NCBI RefSeq assembly: GCF_030246885.1
Contig: NZ_CP126739.1
Coordinates: forward strand, 620,001 to 684,000
Direction of reading: 5' to 3'
DNA length: 64,000 nucleotides
Source of the DNA: Microbacterium sp. zg-B185
GTDB taxonomy: Bacteria; Actinomycetota; Actinomycetes; Actinomycetales; Microbacteriaceae
Positions within the stretch are counted from its first letter, which is position 1, and each line of letters opens with the position of its first letter. The position numbers were made by a program, and so were the translations under genes. Positions 42,878-51,600 of this stretch are shown here, piece by piece. The notes under the pieces are model-generated. The model did no database searches. It was not told the DNA's origin and worked only from the letters and a program-made list of their open reading frames with translations.

Positions 42878-43249
42878 TCACTCCCGGCCGATCTCGTCCA
42901 GAAGGCGTCGCGCGGCCCCGGCGGCGTCCGCATAGGCGTCGCGGGTCGCGGTGTGGTCGGGGGCCGCGGGGCTGCGCAGCTGCCGATTCGCGGCATCGGG
43001 CGCACCGGCGTCGGTTCCGTGGGTGCTGCGCAGCGCCGCAGCCACCGTCTGGTCCACGGCGGCGTTGTGTTCTCCCAGCGCCTGCACCGCGGCGAACGTG
43101 GAGGTCAGTGCCCGCCGGGTGCGGGCGTCTGCGGACAGCGCGCGACCGGCCTTGCGGTAGCTGAGGAAGCTGATGATGAGGGCCCCCACGCCTGCCAGGC
43201 CGCCCACGAGCGCGGCGATGCTGGAGATCCAGTCGGTCACAGTCGGCAT
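42878..43249 (-). CDS. Hypothetical protein with one N-terminal membrane helix
   Basis: The 123-residue protein starts at ATG 43249, six bases after TACCCT. Residues of about 8-30 are a hydrophobic helix (SIAALVGGLAGVGALIISFL), followed by a long helical soluble part with Ala and Arg and a conserved-looking FAAVQALGEHNAAVDQTVAAALR. Family not recognised. The codon usage is typical of the window. Confidence 0.6.
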   Translation of the reverse strand: MPTVTDWISSIAALVGGLAGVGALIISFLSYRKAGRALSADARTRRALTSTFAAVQALGEHNAAVDQTVAAALRSTHGTDAGAPDAANRQLRSPAAPDHTATRDAYADAAGAARRLLDEIGRE

Positions 43250-43255
43250 GGCGCC

Positions 43256-43261
43256 AGGGTA
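43256..43261 (-). promoter_or_regulatory. -10 hexamer TACCCT
   Basis: Minus-strand TACCCT is six bases before the ATG at 43249. Confidence 0.55.
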
Positions 43262-43362
43262 CTGATCGTGCAGACGCCCGGGTCGATTGTGCGTGCGCTT
43301 TCCCCATCCTGGGCGCCGGGCATGGTCGGCGGCAGCACGTCGGCTCCGCGTGCCGCACCCGT

Positions 43363-43554
43363 TCAGGCGCCGACCGCGGGCACGTACTTCGGCAGGTCCG
43401 GGGGAATGTCGGTGGGCTCCTGGCCGACCGGAGGGCTCGGGTGCTGGGTGTCCTCCCGTTGCCACGACATGCCCTCGGCGTCGATGATGTCCTCGGCGCT
43501 GTCGACGTCGACGACCTTCCACCACGTGGCTGAGACGAGCACAACTTGCGTCAT
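43363..43554 (-). CDS. Small hypothetical protein
   Basis: The 63-residue protein begins VVLVSATWWKVVDVDSAEDIIDAEG and ends in a Pro-rich tail. The ATG at 43554 is seven bases after TATCGT on the minus strand. No family recognised. The tryptophan-containing N-terminal half looks like folded coding sequence rather than random open frame. Confidence 0.5.
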   Translation of the reverse strand: MTQVVLVSATWWKVVDVDSAEDIIDAEGMSWQREDTQHPSPPVGQEPTDIPPDLPKYVPAVGA

Positions 43555-43746
43555 GGACGTGACGATACAGCGCTTCGGCCGTGGCGTTCACGGATCGCAG
43601 GCTGCCGCATTTCCCGTAGGGTGGTGCGGCGCTGTTCGGCGCCTCGGCGGTGCCGGCGCGTCCACTCGCCCGCGGCGCGACGCCGCCTCGCCGCTCGCGG
43701 CCTCTTCCCTCGCTTTCCTCGGAGAGCCCGCTCCCCAAGGAGTCTC

Positions 43747-45300
43747 ATGTCCGCCGTGGTCCCCCGGCCGGAGCGACCGAGCAGGTACCGTATCGAGCCG
43801 ACTGTGCTGCAGGCGCTGCGCAGTCCGCGCATCTTGACGCGGGAAGTGCTCGCCGGGCTGGTGGTGGCGATCGCGCTGATCCCCGAGGCGATCGCCTTCT
43901 CGGTCATCGCCGGAGTCGACCCGCGCCTGGGCCTGTTCTCGTCCTTCGTGATGGCCGTCGCGATCTCGTTCCTCGGCGGCCGACCCGCCGTGATCACCGC
44001 CGCGACAGCCGCCGTGGCGCTGGTGATCGCCCCGGTCGCCCGCGATCACGGCATCGACTACTTCATCGCCACCGTTCTGCTGGGCGGGCTGATCCAGATC
44101 GTGCTGGCGGCCGTGGGCGTGGCGAAGCTGATGCGGTTCATCCCGCGCAGTGTCATGGTCGGGTTCGTCAACGCGCTGGCCATCCTCGTGTTCGCCTCGC
44201 AGCTGCCGCAGCTGATCGGCGTGCCGGGGCTGGTCTACCCGCTGGTGGCCGTCGGCCTGCTGATCATCTATCTGATGCCGCGGATCACCAAGGTCATCCC
44301 GCCGCCGCTGGTGGCCATCGTCCTGCTCACCGCGGCCGCCGTCGTGTTCGCCCTGAACGTGCCCACGGTGGGCGATCAGGGTGATCTGCCGCAGAGCCTG
44401 CCCGAGCTGTTCCTGCCGGAGGTGCCCCTGACCTGGGAGACGCTGGGCATCATCGCGCCGTATGCGGCGGCCATGGCGATCGTCGGACTGCTGGAGTCGC
44501 TGCTGACGGCGAAGCTCGTCGACGACATCACCGACACGCACTCCCGCAAGACCCGCGAGGCGTTCGGCCAGGGCGCGGCGAACATCCTCTCCGGGCTGTT
44601 CGGCGGCATGGGGGGCTGTGCGATGATCGGCCAGACCATGATCAACGTCAAGTCCTCGGGGGCGCGCACCCGGATCTCGACGTTCCTCGCCGGAGTGTTC
44701 CTGCTGGTGCTGGTGGTCGTGCTCGGCGATGTCGTCGCGATCATCCCGATGGCGGCGCTCGTGGCCGTGATGATCGTCGTGGCGGTGGCGACCTTCGACT
44801 GGCACAGCATCCGTCCGTCCACCCTCGCGCGTATGCCCAAGAGCGAGACGTTCGTCATGGTCCTGACCGTGGTGGTCACCGTCTGGAGTCACAACCTGGC
44901 GGTGGGGGTGGGCGCCGGCGTCGTCGCGGCGATGATCCTGTTCACGCGCCGTGTCGCGCACTTCGTCACCGTCACCCGCCAGAGCGCGCCGACCGCGACG
45001 GGACCCGCCGTGCGCTACACCGTCGAAGGGGAGCTGTTCTTCGCCTCTAGCAATGACCTGACCACGCAGTTCGAGTACGCGCAGGATCCGAGCACGGTCG
45101 TCATCGACCTCTCCCGCGCGCGCGTGTGGGACGCCTCGACCGTCGTGGCACTGGACGCGGTTCTGACGAAGTACGAGCGCCACGGCGCCTCAGTGACGCT
45201 CGAGGGCATGGACGCGCTGTCAGCCGAATTCCACCGACGGCTCACCGCCCGGGCACCGGGCGGCGTCTCGGCTCAGCCGACCGCGTCCACGGCTGCCTGA
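43747..45300 (+). CDS. SulP-family anion transporter with STAS domain
   Basis: The 517-residue protein starts at ATG 43747 after AAGGAG. About 11-12 hydrophobic helices span residues of about 30-410, with [27 protein letters not shown] (the SulP family signature), [16 protein letters not shown] and [26 protein letters not shown]. A C-terminal STAS domain (about 420-505; [20 protein letters not shown]) follows. SulP proteins carry sulfate, bicarbonate or other anions. No carbonic anhydrase or sulfur gene lies next to it, so the substrate is unclear. It overlaps the convergent hydrolase gene by 28 bases. Confidence 0.92.
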   Translation: [517 protein letters not shown]

Positions 45301-46007
45301 ATCGCGGCGAGCACCACATCCGGGTGCGACACCATCGAGACGTGCGAGGCGTCCACCTCGGTGATCGTGGCGCCGGCGCGCTCAGCCATGCGGCGCTGCA
45401 CGTCGATCGGTATCACCCGATCCTGCGTGCCCAGGACCGCCCAGCTCGGGATGGACCTCCACGCCGGGACGCCGGTCGGCTCGACGTTGGCCAGGAGAGA
45501 GATCGGACGCTGCGTGGCCACGATGACCGAGCGGTCCGCCTCGGGAAGATCCTGCGCGAAGGAGGCATGGACGGTGTCCGGCTTGAGGAAGACGTCGGCG
45601 ACCCCTTCCGGGGCACCCGGGTAGCCGGCGACGTCCAGGACGGTCGTCGGGTCCGCGACGGCGAGGGCGGAGGTCGACCCGTCGAGGATCGTGACGACGT
45701 TCTCACCCTCGTCTGGAATGAACGCGTCGACGTACACCAGCGCCCGCACATCGCCTCCCTGTGCGCCGGCGTTGGTGATCACGACGCCTCCGTAGGAGTG
45801 GCCGACCAGCACGACGGGCCCGGACGTGCGCTGCGCCAGGAACGACGCGATGTACGCGGCATCCGAGGTGACACCGCGCAGCTCGTTCGGAGGGGCGAGG
45901 ACTTCGTACCCCTGAGCCTGCAGGGGGACGGTCACCGCGTTCCAACTGGACGCATCGGCCCATGCGCCGTGGACGAGGACGATCGTGGGGGCGGTGTTCT
46001 CTGGCAT
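45273..46007 (-). CDS. Alpha/beta hydrolase
   Basis: The 244-residue protein has IVLVHGAWADASSWN at the oxyanion loop, the nucleophile elbow LVGHSYGGVVITNA, the acid region in VLGTQDRVIP, and His in VDASHVSMVSHPD. This resembles small esterases of the hydroxynitrile-lyase-like or salicylate-esterase-like group common in actinobacteria. Substrate unknown. Its last 28 bases overlap the end of the SulP transporter gene. Confidence 0.88.
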   Translation of the reverse strand: MPENTAPTIVLVHGAWADASSWNAVTVPLQAQGYEVLAPPNELRGVTSDAAYIASFLAQRTSGPVVLVGHSYGGVVITNAGAQGGDVRALVYVDAFIPDEGENVVTILDGSTSALAVADPTTVLDVAGYPGAPEGVADVFLKPDTVHASFAQDLPEADRSVIVATQRPISLLANVEPTGVPAWRSIPSWAVLGTQDRVIPIDVQRRMAERAGATITEVDASHVSMVSHPDVVLAAIQAAVDAVG

Positions 46008-46167
46008 CGGGCATCCATTCAGGCGGGCGCCGAGGAACGGCGCTTTCGGTCGGGTCTGCGCCCGCGCGGTGCCAGACGCTCATCGCACACGATAGGACTC
46101 CGGCAGGCGACCCACCAGGGGGCCCGCGATCGGGGGCGGGCCGGCTCGTGAGCGAGGTTCGGCTCAC

Positions 46168-46198
46168 CGGTTCTCGCGGAGAATCTGCGCGAGAACCG
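46168..46198. repeat. Inverted repeat, 11 bp arms
   Basis: CGGTTCTCGCG (46168-46178) and CGCGAGAACCG (46188-46198) are perfectly complementary around a nine-base loop. It lies about 160 bases before the hydrolase start and could be an operator or a terminator. Confidence 0.6.
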
Positions 46199-46353
46199 CG
46201 GCCGGGCCTTCTGCCTGCTGAGGCCGCGCGGCCACAGACGATCCACCGGGACGGAGTCCACGAACGCCGCCCGGCATCCAGGGCGCCCCGGGCGAACCGG
46301 GCTGCGGGGCTCCGCGGTTCAGGACGGGGTTGGCGAACCGCATACCTTGTGGT

Positions 46354-46378
46354 TCTATGTACCTGACAGCTCTATGTA
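46354..46378 (+). promoter_or_regulatory. Putative promoter/operator of the PadR gene: direct repeat of TCTATGTA
   Basis: TCTATGTA occurs at 46354-46361 and 46371-46378, 17 bases apart, just before the ribosome-binding site of the PadR-type gene. The AT-rich TATGTA could serve as a -10. PadR-type regulators commonly bind their own promoter, so autoregulation is inferred. Confidence 0.4.
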
Positions 46379-46394
46379 TGGCGGAGGAGACCCG

Positions 46395-46766
46395 ATGCGC
46401 ATCGGCAAAGACCTGGTGGCCGCGGCAGCCACCCCCCTCGTCTTGGGCATCCTGGCGGAGGGTGAGTCCTACGGGTACGCGATCCTGCAGCGGGTCGAGC
46501 AGCTCTCGGACGGTGAGCTGTCCTGGAGCGACGGGATGCTCTACCCCCTGCTGCATCGGCTGGAGCGGCTGGGCTATGTCGAATCGGCCTGGCACGCCGC
46601 GCCTTCCGGACGGCGTCGCAAGCACTATCTGCTGAGCGCGGACGGTCGCGCCGTGCTGGCCGAGCAGCGCCGTCAGTGGTCCACCGTCAGCAAAGCACTC
46701 GAGAAGGTGTGGACGCCCTCATCCGACGGTCCGCGCCGGCTCGCCGTCAGCCCGGCGGGGGCATGA
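46395..46766 (+). CDS. PadR-family transcriptional regulator
   Basis: The 123-residue protein has the PadR winged-helix domain: TPLVLGILAEGESYGYAILQRV, the recognition-helix and wing stretch LYPLLHRLERLGYVESAW, and GRRRKHYLLSADGRAVL. PadR proteins are dimeric repressors that often control an adjacent membrane protein or transporter. The ATG at 46395 follows GGAGGAGA. Its TGA stop overlaps the ATG of the next gene (ATGA), a pairing typical of PadR with a permease-prefix protein. Confidence 0.92.
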   Translation: MRIGKDLVAAAATPLVLGILAEGESYGYAILQRVEQLSDGELSWSDGMLYPLLHRLERLGYVESAWHAAPSGRRRKHYLLSADGRAVLAEQRRQWSTVSKALEKVWTPSSDGPRRLAVSPAGA

Positions 46767-48121
46767 GCGTGGATAGCGAATCGCGTCTGGAGGCGCAGAT
46801 CGCGTCATGGACGCAGTACGTGCGGCGTCGGCGTGCCGTCGCCGGCGCCGATGTGGACGAACTGGAGGGACACCTCCGCGACCAGGTCGATGACCTCGTC
46901 CGTGCCGGCCTGAGCGAGGAGGAGTCGTTCCTGGTCGCGATCCGGCGCATCGGGAGCCTGGACGACGTGTCGCGGGAGTACGCGCGGGAGCATTCCGATC
47001 GGCTGTGGAAGCAGCTGGTGATCGAGGACCCGGCCGGACCGGAACGGCGACGGCGTCCGATTCTCCTGGTCGTCGCGCTGGCCGTCGGTGCCGGACTCGC
47101 AGTGAAGCTGCCCTCGCTGTTCGGTGTGGCGATCGGCGCAGACCCGGAGTTCTACCTCCGCAACGCGGGCATTCTGGTGCTGCCCTTCCTGGCCGCCTTC
47201 TTCCTGTGGACCCGGCGGGCCGCCACGGCGGTGACCATCGTCGTCGCGGCGGCGTTCGCCATGACGGCGGTCATCCTGAACGTCTATCCCTTCGTCCCGG
47301 ACGGGATGACGGTGTTCCTCGCCTCCGGTCACGCGCTGATCGTCCTGTGGCTGGCGGTAGGGCTGGCGTACACGGGCGGGGTGTGGCGATCCGACACGCT
47401 GCGCATGGACTTCATCCGGTTCACCGGGGAGTGGGTCGTCTACTACACCCTCATCGCGCTCGGCGGCGCCGTGCTGATCGCGTTGACGCTCGGCGTCTTC
47501 GGTGCGATCGGCGTGGACGCCGGCGGAGTCATCCAGGATTGGATCCTTCCGTGCGGCGCAGCCGGGGCGGTGATCGTCGCGGCCGGTCTGGTCGAGGCCA
47601 AGCAGAGCGTCATCGAGAACATCGCCCCGGTGCTGACCAAGCTGTTCACCCCGCTGTTCACGCTCATGTTGCTGGCCCTCGTGGTGGCGGCGGTCATGCA
47701 GCGCGATCTGCTCGAGACCAGCCGTGACCTGCTCATCCTCTTCGACGTGGTTCTGATCGTCGTGCTGGGGCTGCTGCTGTACTCGCTGTCGGCGCGCGAC
47801 CCCGAGGCCAGACCGGGATGGTTCGAACGGCTGCAGCTGGTGATGGTATCCAGCGCAATCGTCGTGGACCTGCTCGTCCTGACCGCCATGGTGGCCAGGA
47901 TCGGTGCGTTCGGGTTCAGTGCCAACAAGGTCGCCTCGCTGGGGCTCAATGTCCTCCTGCTGGTGAACCTCGCGTGGTCGGCCTACCTCCTCACCGGCAT
48001 CCTCCGCGGCACCGTCCGCCCCGCCCGGCTGGAGAGATGGCAGACCCGGTACCTGCCGGTGTACCTGGGCTGGGCCCTGATCGTCGTGATCGTCTTCCCG
48101 CCGGTCTTCGCGTTCGCCTGA
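46763..48121 (+). CDS. Permease-prefix-domain membrane protein
   Basis: The 452-residue protein has an N-terminal soluble 80 residues including QIASWTQYVRRRRAVAGADVDELEGHLRDQVDDLVRAGLSEEESFLVAIRRIG, which resembles permease prefix domain 1 (also seen in DUF1700-like proteins). About eleven hydrophobic helices follow, ending in RWQTRYLPVYLGWALIVVIVFPPVF. No transport motif is recognised. It overlaps the PadR stop by four bases and is probably repressed by PadR. What it moves or senses is unknown. Confidence 0.8.
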   Translation: MSVDSESRLEAQIASWTQYVRRRRAVAGADVDELEGHLRDQVDDLVRAGLSEEESFLVAIRRIGSLDDVSREYAREHSDRLWKQLVIEDPAGPERRRRPILLVVALAVGAGLAVKLPSLFGVAIGADPEFYLRNAGILVLPFLAAFFLWTRRAATAVTIVVAAAFAMTAVILNVYPFVPDGMTVFLASGHALIVLWLAVGLAYTGGVWRSDTLRMDFIRFTGEWVVYYTLIALGGAVLIALTLGVFGAIGVDAGGVIQDWILPCGAAGAVIVAAGLVEAKQSVIENIAPVLTKLFTPLFTLMLLALVVAAVMQRDLLETSRDLLILFDVVLIVVLGLLLYSLSARDPEARPGWFERLQLVMVSSAIVVDLLVLTAMVARIGAFGFSANKVASLGLNVLLLVNLAWSAYLLTGILRGTVRPARLERWQTRYLPVYLGWALIVVIVFPPVFAFA

Positions 48122-48164
48122 GACCCGCCGGCTCCCGGGTGAGGGCGCGCGATTGCGCCTCGGT

Positions 48165-48170
48165 TAGGCT
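48165..48170 (+). promoter_or_regulatory. -10 hexamer TAGGCT, DUF2510 gene
   Basis: TAGGCT preceded by T sits about 50 bases before ATG 48221, which has an AGAGGG ribosome-binding site. This gene is leadered, in contrast to the many leaderless ones. Confidence 0.45.
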
Positions 48171-48220
48171 CGACGCACGACCCGAAACCGCACAGGTGAC
48201 GGCGTGAGAGGGACAAGCGC

Positions 48221-49132
48221 ATGGCCACGACACCACCCGGCTGGTACGACGACGAACGCGGCGCGCTGCGCTGGTGGGACGGCGCCCAGTGGACCGAGCA
48301 CGTGCAGACCCCGGATGCCGACCCCACGGCCGCGCCGGACGCCGCCGCCGACGAGCCGGCGCCGGTCAGCTCGGAGAGCACCGAGGGCGCGCGGACTGCG
48401 GGGGAGCAGGCCCAGACGATGGACACCCTGCTGGCCCCCGCGGTGGATGCGGGCGCGACGGCGGACTCCGTCGCGCCGGCCGCGCCGACGCTGGGCGATG
48501 CCCAGCGCACGTCGGCGCCGGCTTCGGCCAGCTGGTTCGATGTGCCCGAGAGCGGCGATCCCGCCGCGACGCCTCCCGGGTACCCGAGCGGTTTCCCGGG
48601 CGGTCGGGCGCCCTCGGGCGCGTTCATCGCAGCGACCGAGCCCAGGAAATCCAAGCTCTGGATCCTCTGGGTGGCGCTGGGTGTCGTGCTCCTGGGCGTC
48701 GTCGTCCTCGCCGCGGTGCTCATCCCGATGGTGATGGGCAACCTCGCGAGCGGCAGCGCCAGCCAGGACGAGGCGGCCGCGGTGGCGGCCGTCGAGCAGT
48801 ACGACGAGGCGTGGCGCACCGATGACTGCGAGAAGTTCACAGGGGCGACGACCGAAAGCCTGCGGACGGCGCTGGAGCTTCCGGACTGCGCGGCCTTCTC
48901 CGAGGCCTCCCAGGGGTTCATCGCCTCCGTCCAGGACTACGAGCTGCAGGTCACGTCGGTCCAGTCCCAGGACGAGCAGATCCGCGTCGAGACCACGGAG
49001 ACCTACTCGAGCCTCGTCGATGCCGAGGGCAACCCGACCGACCAGCCCGTCGAGTACGAGGATCGCTACGCGTACATCGTCGTCCCCGACGGCGACGGCT
49101 GGGCGATCAACGAGGCCGTGGCCAACGAGTGA
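48221..49132 (+). CDS. DUF2510-domain single-pass membrane protein
   Basis: The 303-residue protein has the N-terminal DUF2510 motif PPGWYDDERGALRWWDGAQWTEH (residues 5-27), an acidic Ala/Pro linker, one membrane helix near residues 147-170 (ILWVALGVVLLGVVVLAAVLI), and an exported C-terminal domain of about 120 residues with two Cys that may form a disulfide (DDCEKF and PDCAAF). The C-terminal domain is of the SnoaL/NTF2-like size seen in many actinobacterial DUF2510 proteins. Function unknown. Confidence 0.82.
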   Translation: MATTPPGWYDDERGALRWWDGAQWTEHVQTPDADPTAAPDAAADEPAPVSSESTEGARTAGEQAQTMDTLLAPAVDAGATADSVAPAAPTLGDAQRTSAPASASWFDVPESGDPAATPPGYPSGFPGGRAPSGAFIAATEPRKSKLWILWVALGVVLLGVVVLAAVLIPMVMGNLASGSASQDEAAAVAAVEQYDEAWRTDDCEKFTGATTESLRTALELPDCAAFSEASQGFIASVQDYELQVTSVQSQDEQIRVETTETYSSLVDAEGNPTDQPVEYEDRYAYIVVPDGDGWAINEAVANE

Positions 49133-49141
49133 GCGATGCGA

Positions 49142-50422
49142 TCAGGCGCTGCCGGACTCGGCGGCGCCTGAGTCGCTGACGGGCGGCCGCAGCGGTGTCA
49201 CCGTGCCGGCAGCGCGCGCCGGATCGATTCCGAAGACGGCCGCCAACCCCGCCTCGAACTGACCGAGCTGCCCGCGGGCGGCCAGCTCACGTGCGCGCTG
49301 GGTGGGGTCGTGCAGCAGCGCGCCGGCGAAGTGGCGCAGCGCCTGCGTGACGGCCGCGGCGTGCTCGGGCGCAACGGATCTCGACGCCAGCCTGGCCAGT
49401 TCGCTGTCGAGCGCGTCGAAGACGTGCGAGCGCAGCGCGACGATGGCCGGTGCCGCCGTCTGCTCGGCGGCGAACGCGTCGGCCGCTGAGGACACGAGCT
49501 GCCGCGCCGTCGCGTCGGGCGCGAGCTTGGGCAGTCGCGCATGCGTGGCGATCAGCTCCAGGTCCATCAGATCGATCCCCGGAAGCCGGCCCACCGCGGG
49601 ATCGACGTTGCGGGGCAGCCCCAGGTCGATGATCGTGCGGCGTGAGTCGTCGGGGATCTCCTCGACGCTCAGCGAGTAGGTGTTGGTGCACGTGATGACC
49701 ACATCCGCGTCGGCGACGGCATCCCGCAGCCCGCGTTCCGGGCGGACGCCGTAGCGATCCGCGAACATCTCGGCGCGGCCGGTCAGCGAGTACACGGACA
49801 GCCGGGAGACCCCGAGTGTCCGCAGCGCCGCGACAGTGGTCGCGGCGTAGTTGCCGGTTCCGACGATCAGCACCCGCGTCTGACGCCAGTCGGTCAAGCG
49901 CGTGCCCGCCAGCTGCAGGGCGAACTGGACGAGCGAACGCCCGGCCTTGCCGAGCGCGGTCGCCGAGCGCACATCGCGGGACACCTTCGCCGCACGCTGG
50001 AACGCGGTGTCCAGCTCCGGAGTCGTCGAGCTGGACTCCCGGGCAGCCTCGTAGGCGCGGCGCACCTGGCCCGCGATCTCCTCCTCGCCCACGGCGAGGG
50101 ACTCCAGCCCCGACGTCACGGCGAACAGGTGGTGCAGCGCCGGCGCTCCGGCCAGCACCTGTGCGCCCTCGCGCAACACGTCATGGGGCAGGTCCGCGGT
50201 TGCGGCCAGCGTGCGCAGCGTGGCCTCGGCCACACTCGTGTCCGCTCCCGGCACGACATCAAGGTAAGCCTCGACGCGGTTGCAGGTGGAGACCAGGACG
50301 GCACCTCGCGCGCGTCCGTCGGCCAGCAGGGTGGTCGCCGCACCCGCGGTCGCGCCTTCGGAGAGGCGACCGAGCAGATCGAAGTCTGCTGTTCGATGGG
50401 ACACGGAGACGCAGAGCAGCAC
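49142..50422 (-). CDS. hemA: Glutamyl-tRNA reductase
   Basis: HemA reduces glutamyl-tRNA to glutamate-1-semialdehyde, the entry step to heme. The 426-residue protein begins LLCVSVSHRTADFDLLGRLS, has the catalytic Cys 47 in LVSTCNRVEAY, HHLFAVTSGLESLAVGEEEIAGQVRRAY, and the NADPH motif VLIVGTGNYAATTVAAL. The start is GTG at 50422, preceded at six bases by TACCAT on the minus strand, indicating leaderless mRNA. It is divergent from the hemE operon with a 100-base gap. It converges with the DUF2510 gene nine bases away. Confidence 0.96.
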   Translation of the reverse strand: MLLCVSVSHRTADFDLLGRLSEGATAGAATTLLADGRARGAVLVSTCNRVEAYLDVVPGADTSVAEATLRTLAATADLPHDVLREGAQVLAGAPALHHLFAVTSGLESLAVGEEEIAGQVRRAYEAARESSSTTPELDTAFQRAAKVSRDVRSATALGKAGRSLVQFALQLAGTRLTDWRQTRVLIVGTGNYAATTVAALRTLGVSRLSVYSLTGRAEMFADRYGVRPERGLRDAVADADVVITCTNTYSLSVEEIPDDSRRTIIDLGLPRNVDPAVGRLPGIDLMDLELIATHARLPKLAPDATARQLVSSAADAFAAEQTAAPAIVALRSHVFDALDSELARLASRSVAPEHAAAVTQALRHFAGALLHDPTQRARELAARGQLGQFEAGLAAVFGIDPARAAGTVTPLRPPVSDSGAAESGSA

Positions 50423-50428
50423 TCTCCC

Positions 50429-50434
50429 ATGGTA
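50429..50434 (-). promoter_or_regulatory. -10 hexamer TACCAT, hemA
   Basis: Minus-strand TACCAT is six bases before the hemA GTG. Confidence 0.6.
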
Positions 50435-50522
50435 CGGAATGCAGCAGTGAGGTCGCCGACAAGGCCGCCCGCGCGGCCTCCGGCGGACCGCGCGGTGCGC
50501 GAGCGGTGGGAGGATAGAGGAT

Positions 50523-51599
50523 ATGTCTTCCTCCGCGTCGCATCCCCTCCGTGACGGCCGAACCGGCACATCCGCGCTGATCACCGCCCTCCGCGGTCAG
50601 CGTCCCGATCGCACCCCGGTGTGGTTCATGCGCCAGGCCGGGCGCAGCCTTCCCGAGTACCGGGAGCTGCGAGTGGGCACCGCCATGCTCGATGCGTGCC
50701 TGAACCCCGAGCTGGCCAGCGAGATCACCCTGCAGCCGGTGCGCCGTCACGGGGTGGATGCGGCGGTCTTCTTCAGCGACATCGTGATTCCGCTTCGACT
50801 CGCCGGAGTGGATGTCGAGATCGTGCCGGGCCGCGGCCCCGTCCTGGAATCGCCGATCCGCTCGGCCTCGGACATCCTGCGCCTCCGGCCCATCGATCCG
50901 GATGCGCTCGCCCCCATTCGCGAGGGCGTCGCCCGCACGGTCGCCGAGCTGGGCAGCACCCCCCTGGTCGGCTTCGCCGGCGCACCCTTCACCCTGGCTT
51001 CGTACCTCGTGGAAGGCGGACCGTCCAAGGACCAGCTGCGCGCACGCAGCCTGATGGTCTCGGACCCCTCCGCATGGGCACAGCTTCTGAACTGGTGCGC
51101 GGACGTATCCGGGGCCTTCCTGCGCGCGCAGGTCGAGGCAGGCGCCAGCGCCGTGCAGCTGTTCGACTCCTGGGTCGGCTCGCTGTCGCGAAGCGACTAC
51201 CAGCGTCGCGTCGCGCCGCACTCCCGGCGGACCCTCTCCGCCCTGCGTGGGCTGGACATGCCCATCATCCACTTCGGGGTGGGAAGCGGCGACGTTCTGG
51301 ACCTGATGGCCGGAATCGGCGCGGATGCGGTGGGCGTGGACTGGCGGCTTCCGCTGGACGAGGCCTCGCGCCGGCTCGGCGGCGACGTGGTGCTGCAGGG
51401 GAACATCGATCCGGCGTTCCTGACGGCGCCGTGGGAGTCGTTGCGCGCGCACGTGCTGGACGTGCTGGAGCGCGGCCGGTCCGCTCCGGCGCACGTGGTC
51501 AACCTGGGCCACGGCGTTCCCCCCGAGACCGATCCCGACGTGCTCACGCGCATCGTCGGCCTGGTGCACGAAGCCTCGGTCGGCGCCGTCCCGGTCTGA
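50523..51599 (+). CDS. hemE: Uroporphyrinogen decarboxylase
   Basis: HemE decarboxylates uroporphyrinogen III to coproporphyrinogen III. The 358-residue TIM-barrel enzyme shows PVWFMRQAGRSLPEYRELR near residue 31, the catalytic Asp in FFSDIVIPL, GFAGAPFTLASYLVEGG, LFDSWVGSLS and HFGVGSGDVLDLMA. The ATG at 50523 has GGGAGG nine bases upstream. It is the first gene of a seven-gene heme operon; the oxidase gene follows one base after its stop. Confidence 0.97.
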   Translation: MSSSASHPLRDGRTGTSALITALRGQRPDRTPVWFMRQAGRSLPEYRELRVGTAMLDACLNPELASEITLQPVRRHGVDAAVFFSDIVIPLRLAGVDVEIVPGRGPVLESPIRSASDILRLRPIDPDALAPIREGVARTVAELGSTPLVGFAGAPFTLASYLVEGGPSKDQLRARSLMVSDPSAWAQLLNWCADVSGAFLRAQVEAGASAVQLFDSWVGSLSRSDYQRRVAPHSRRTLSALRGLDMPIIHFGVGSGDVLDLMAGIGADAVGVDWRLPLDEASRRLGGDVVLQGNIDPAFLTAPWESLRAHVLDVLERGRSAPAHVVNLGHGVPPETDPDVLTRIVGLVHEASVGAVPV

Positions 51600-51600
51600 G

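Larger units (their letters stand above)
46008..46394. other. Divergent intergenic region
   Basis: This is about 387 bases without a supported gene, between the alpha/beta hydrolase and padR-like genes. It contains an 11-bp inverted repeat at 46168-46198 and a promoter/operator-like direct repeat at 46354-46378. I see no RNA gene. Confidence 0.6.

Noticed and set aside
43588..45183. 531-residue open frame antisense to the SulP gene
   Set aside because: His/Asp/Arg/Gly-rich composition is typical of antisense reading of a membrane protein gene; the plus strand has clear SulP and STAS motifs.
45126..46151. 341-residue plus-strand open frame
   Set aside because: It is the antisense of the alpha/beta hydrolase gene, whose nucleophile and oxyanion motifs are intact.
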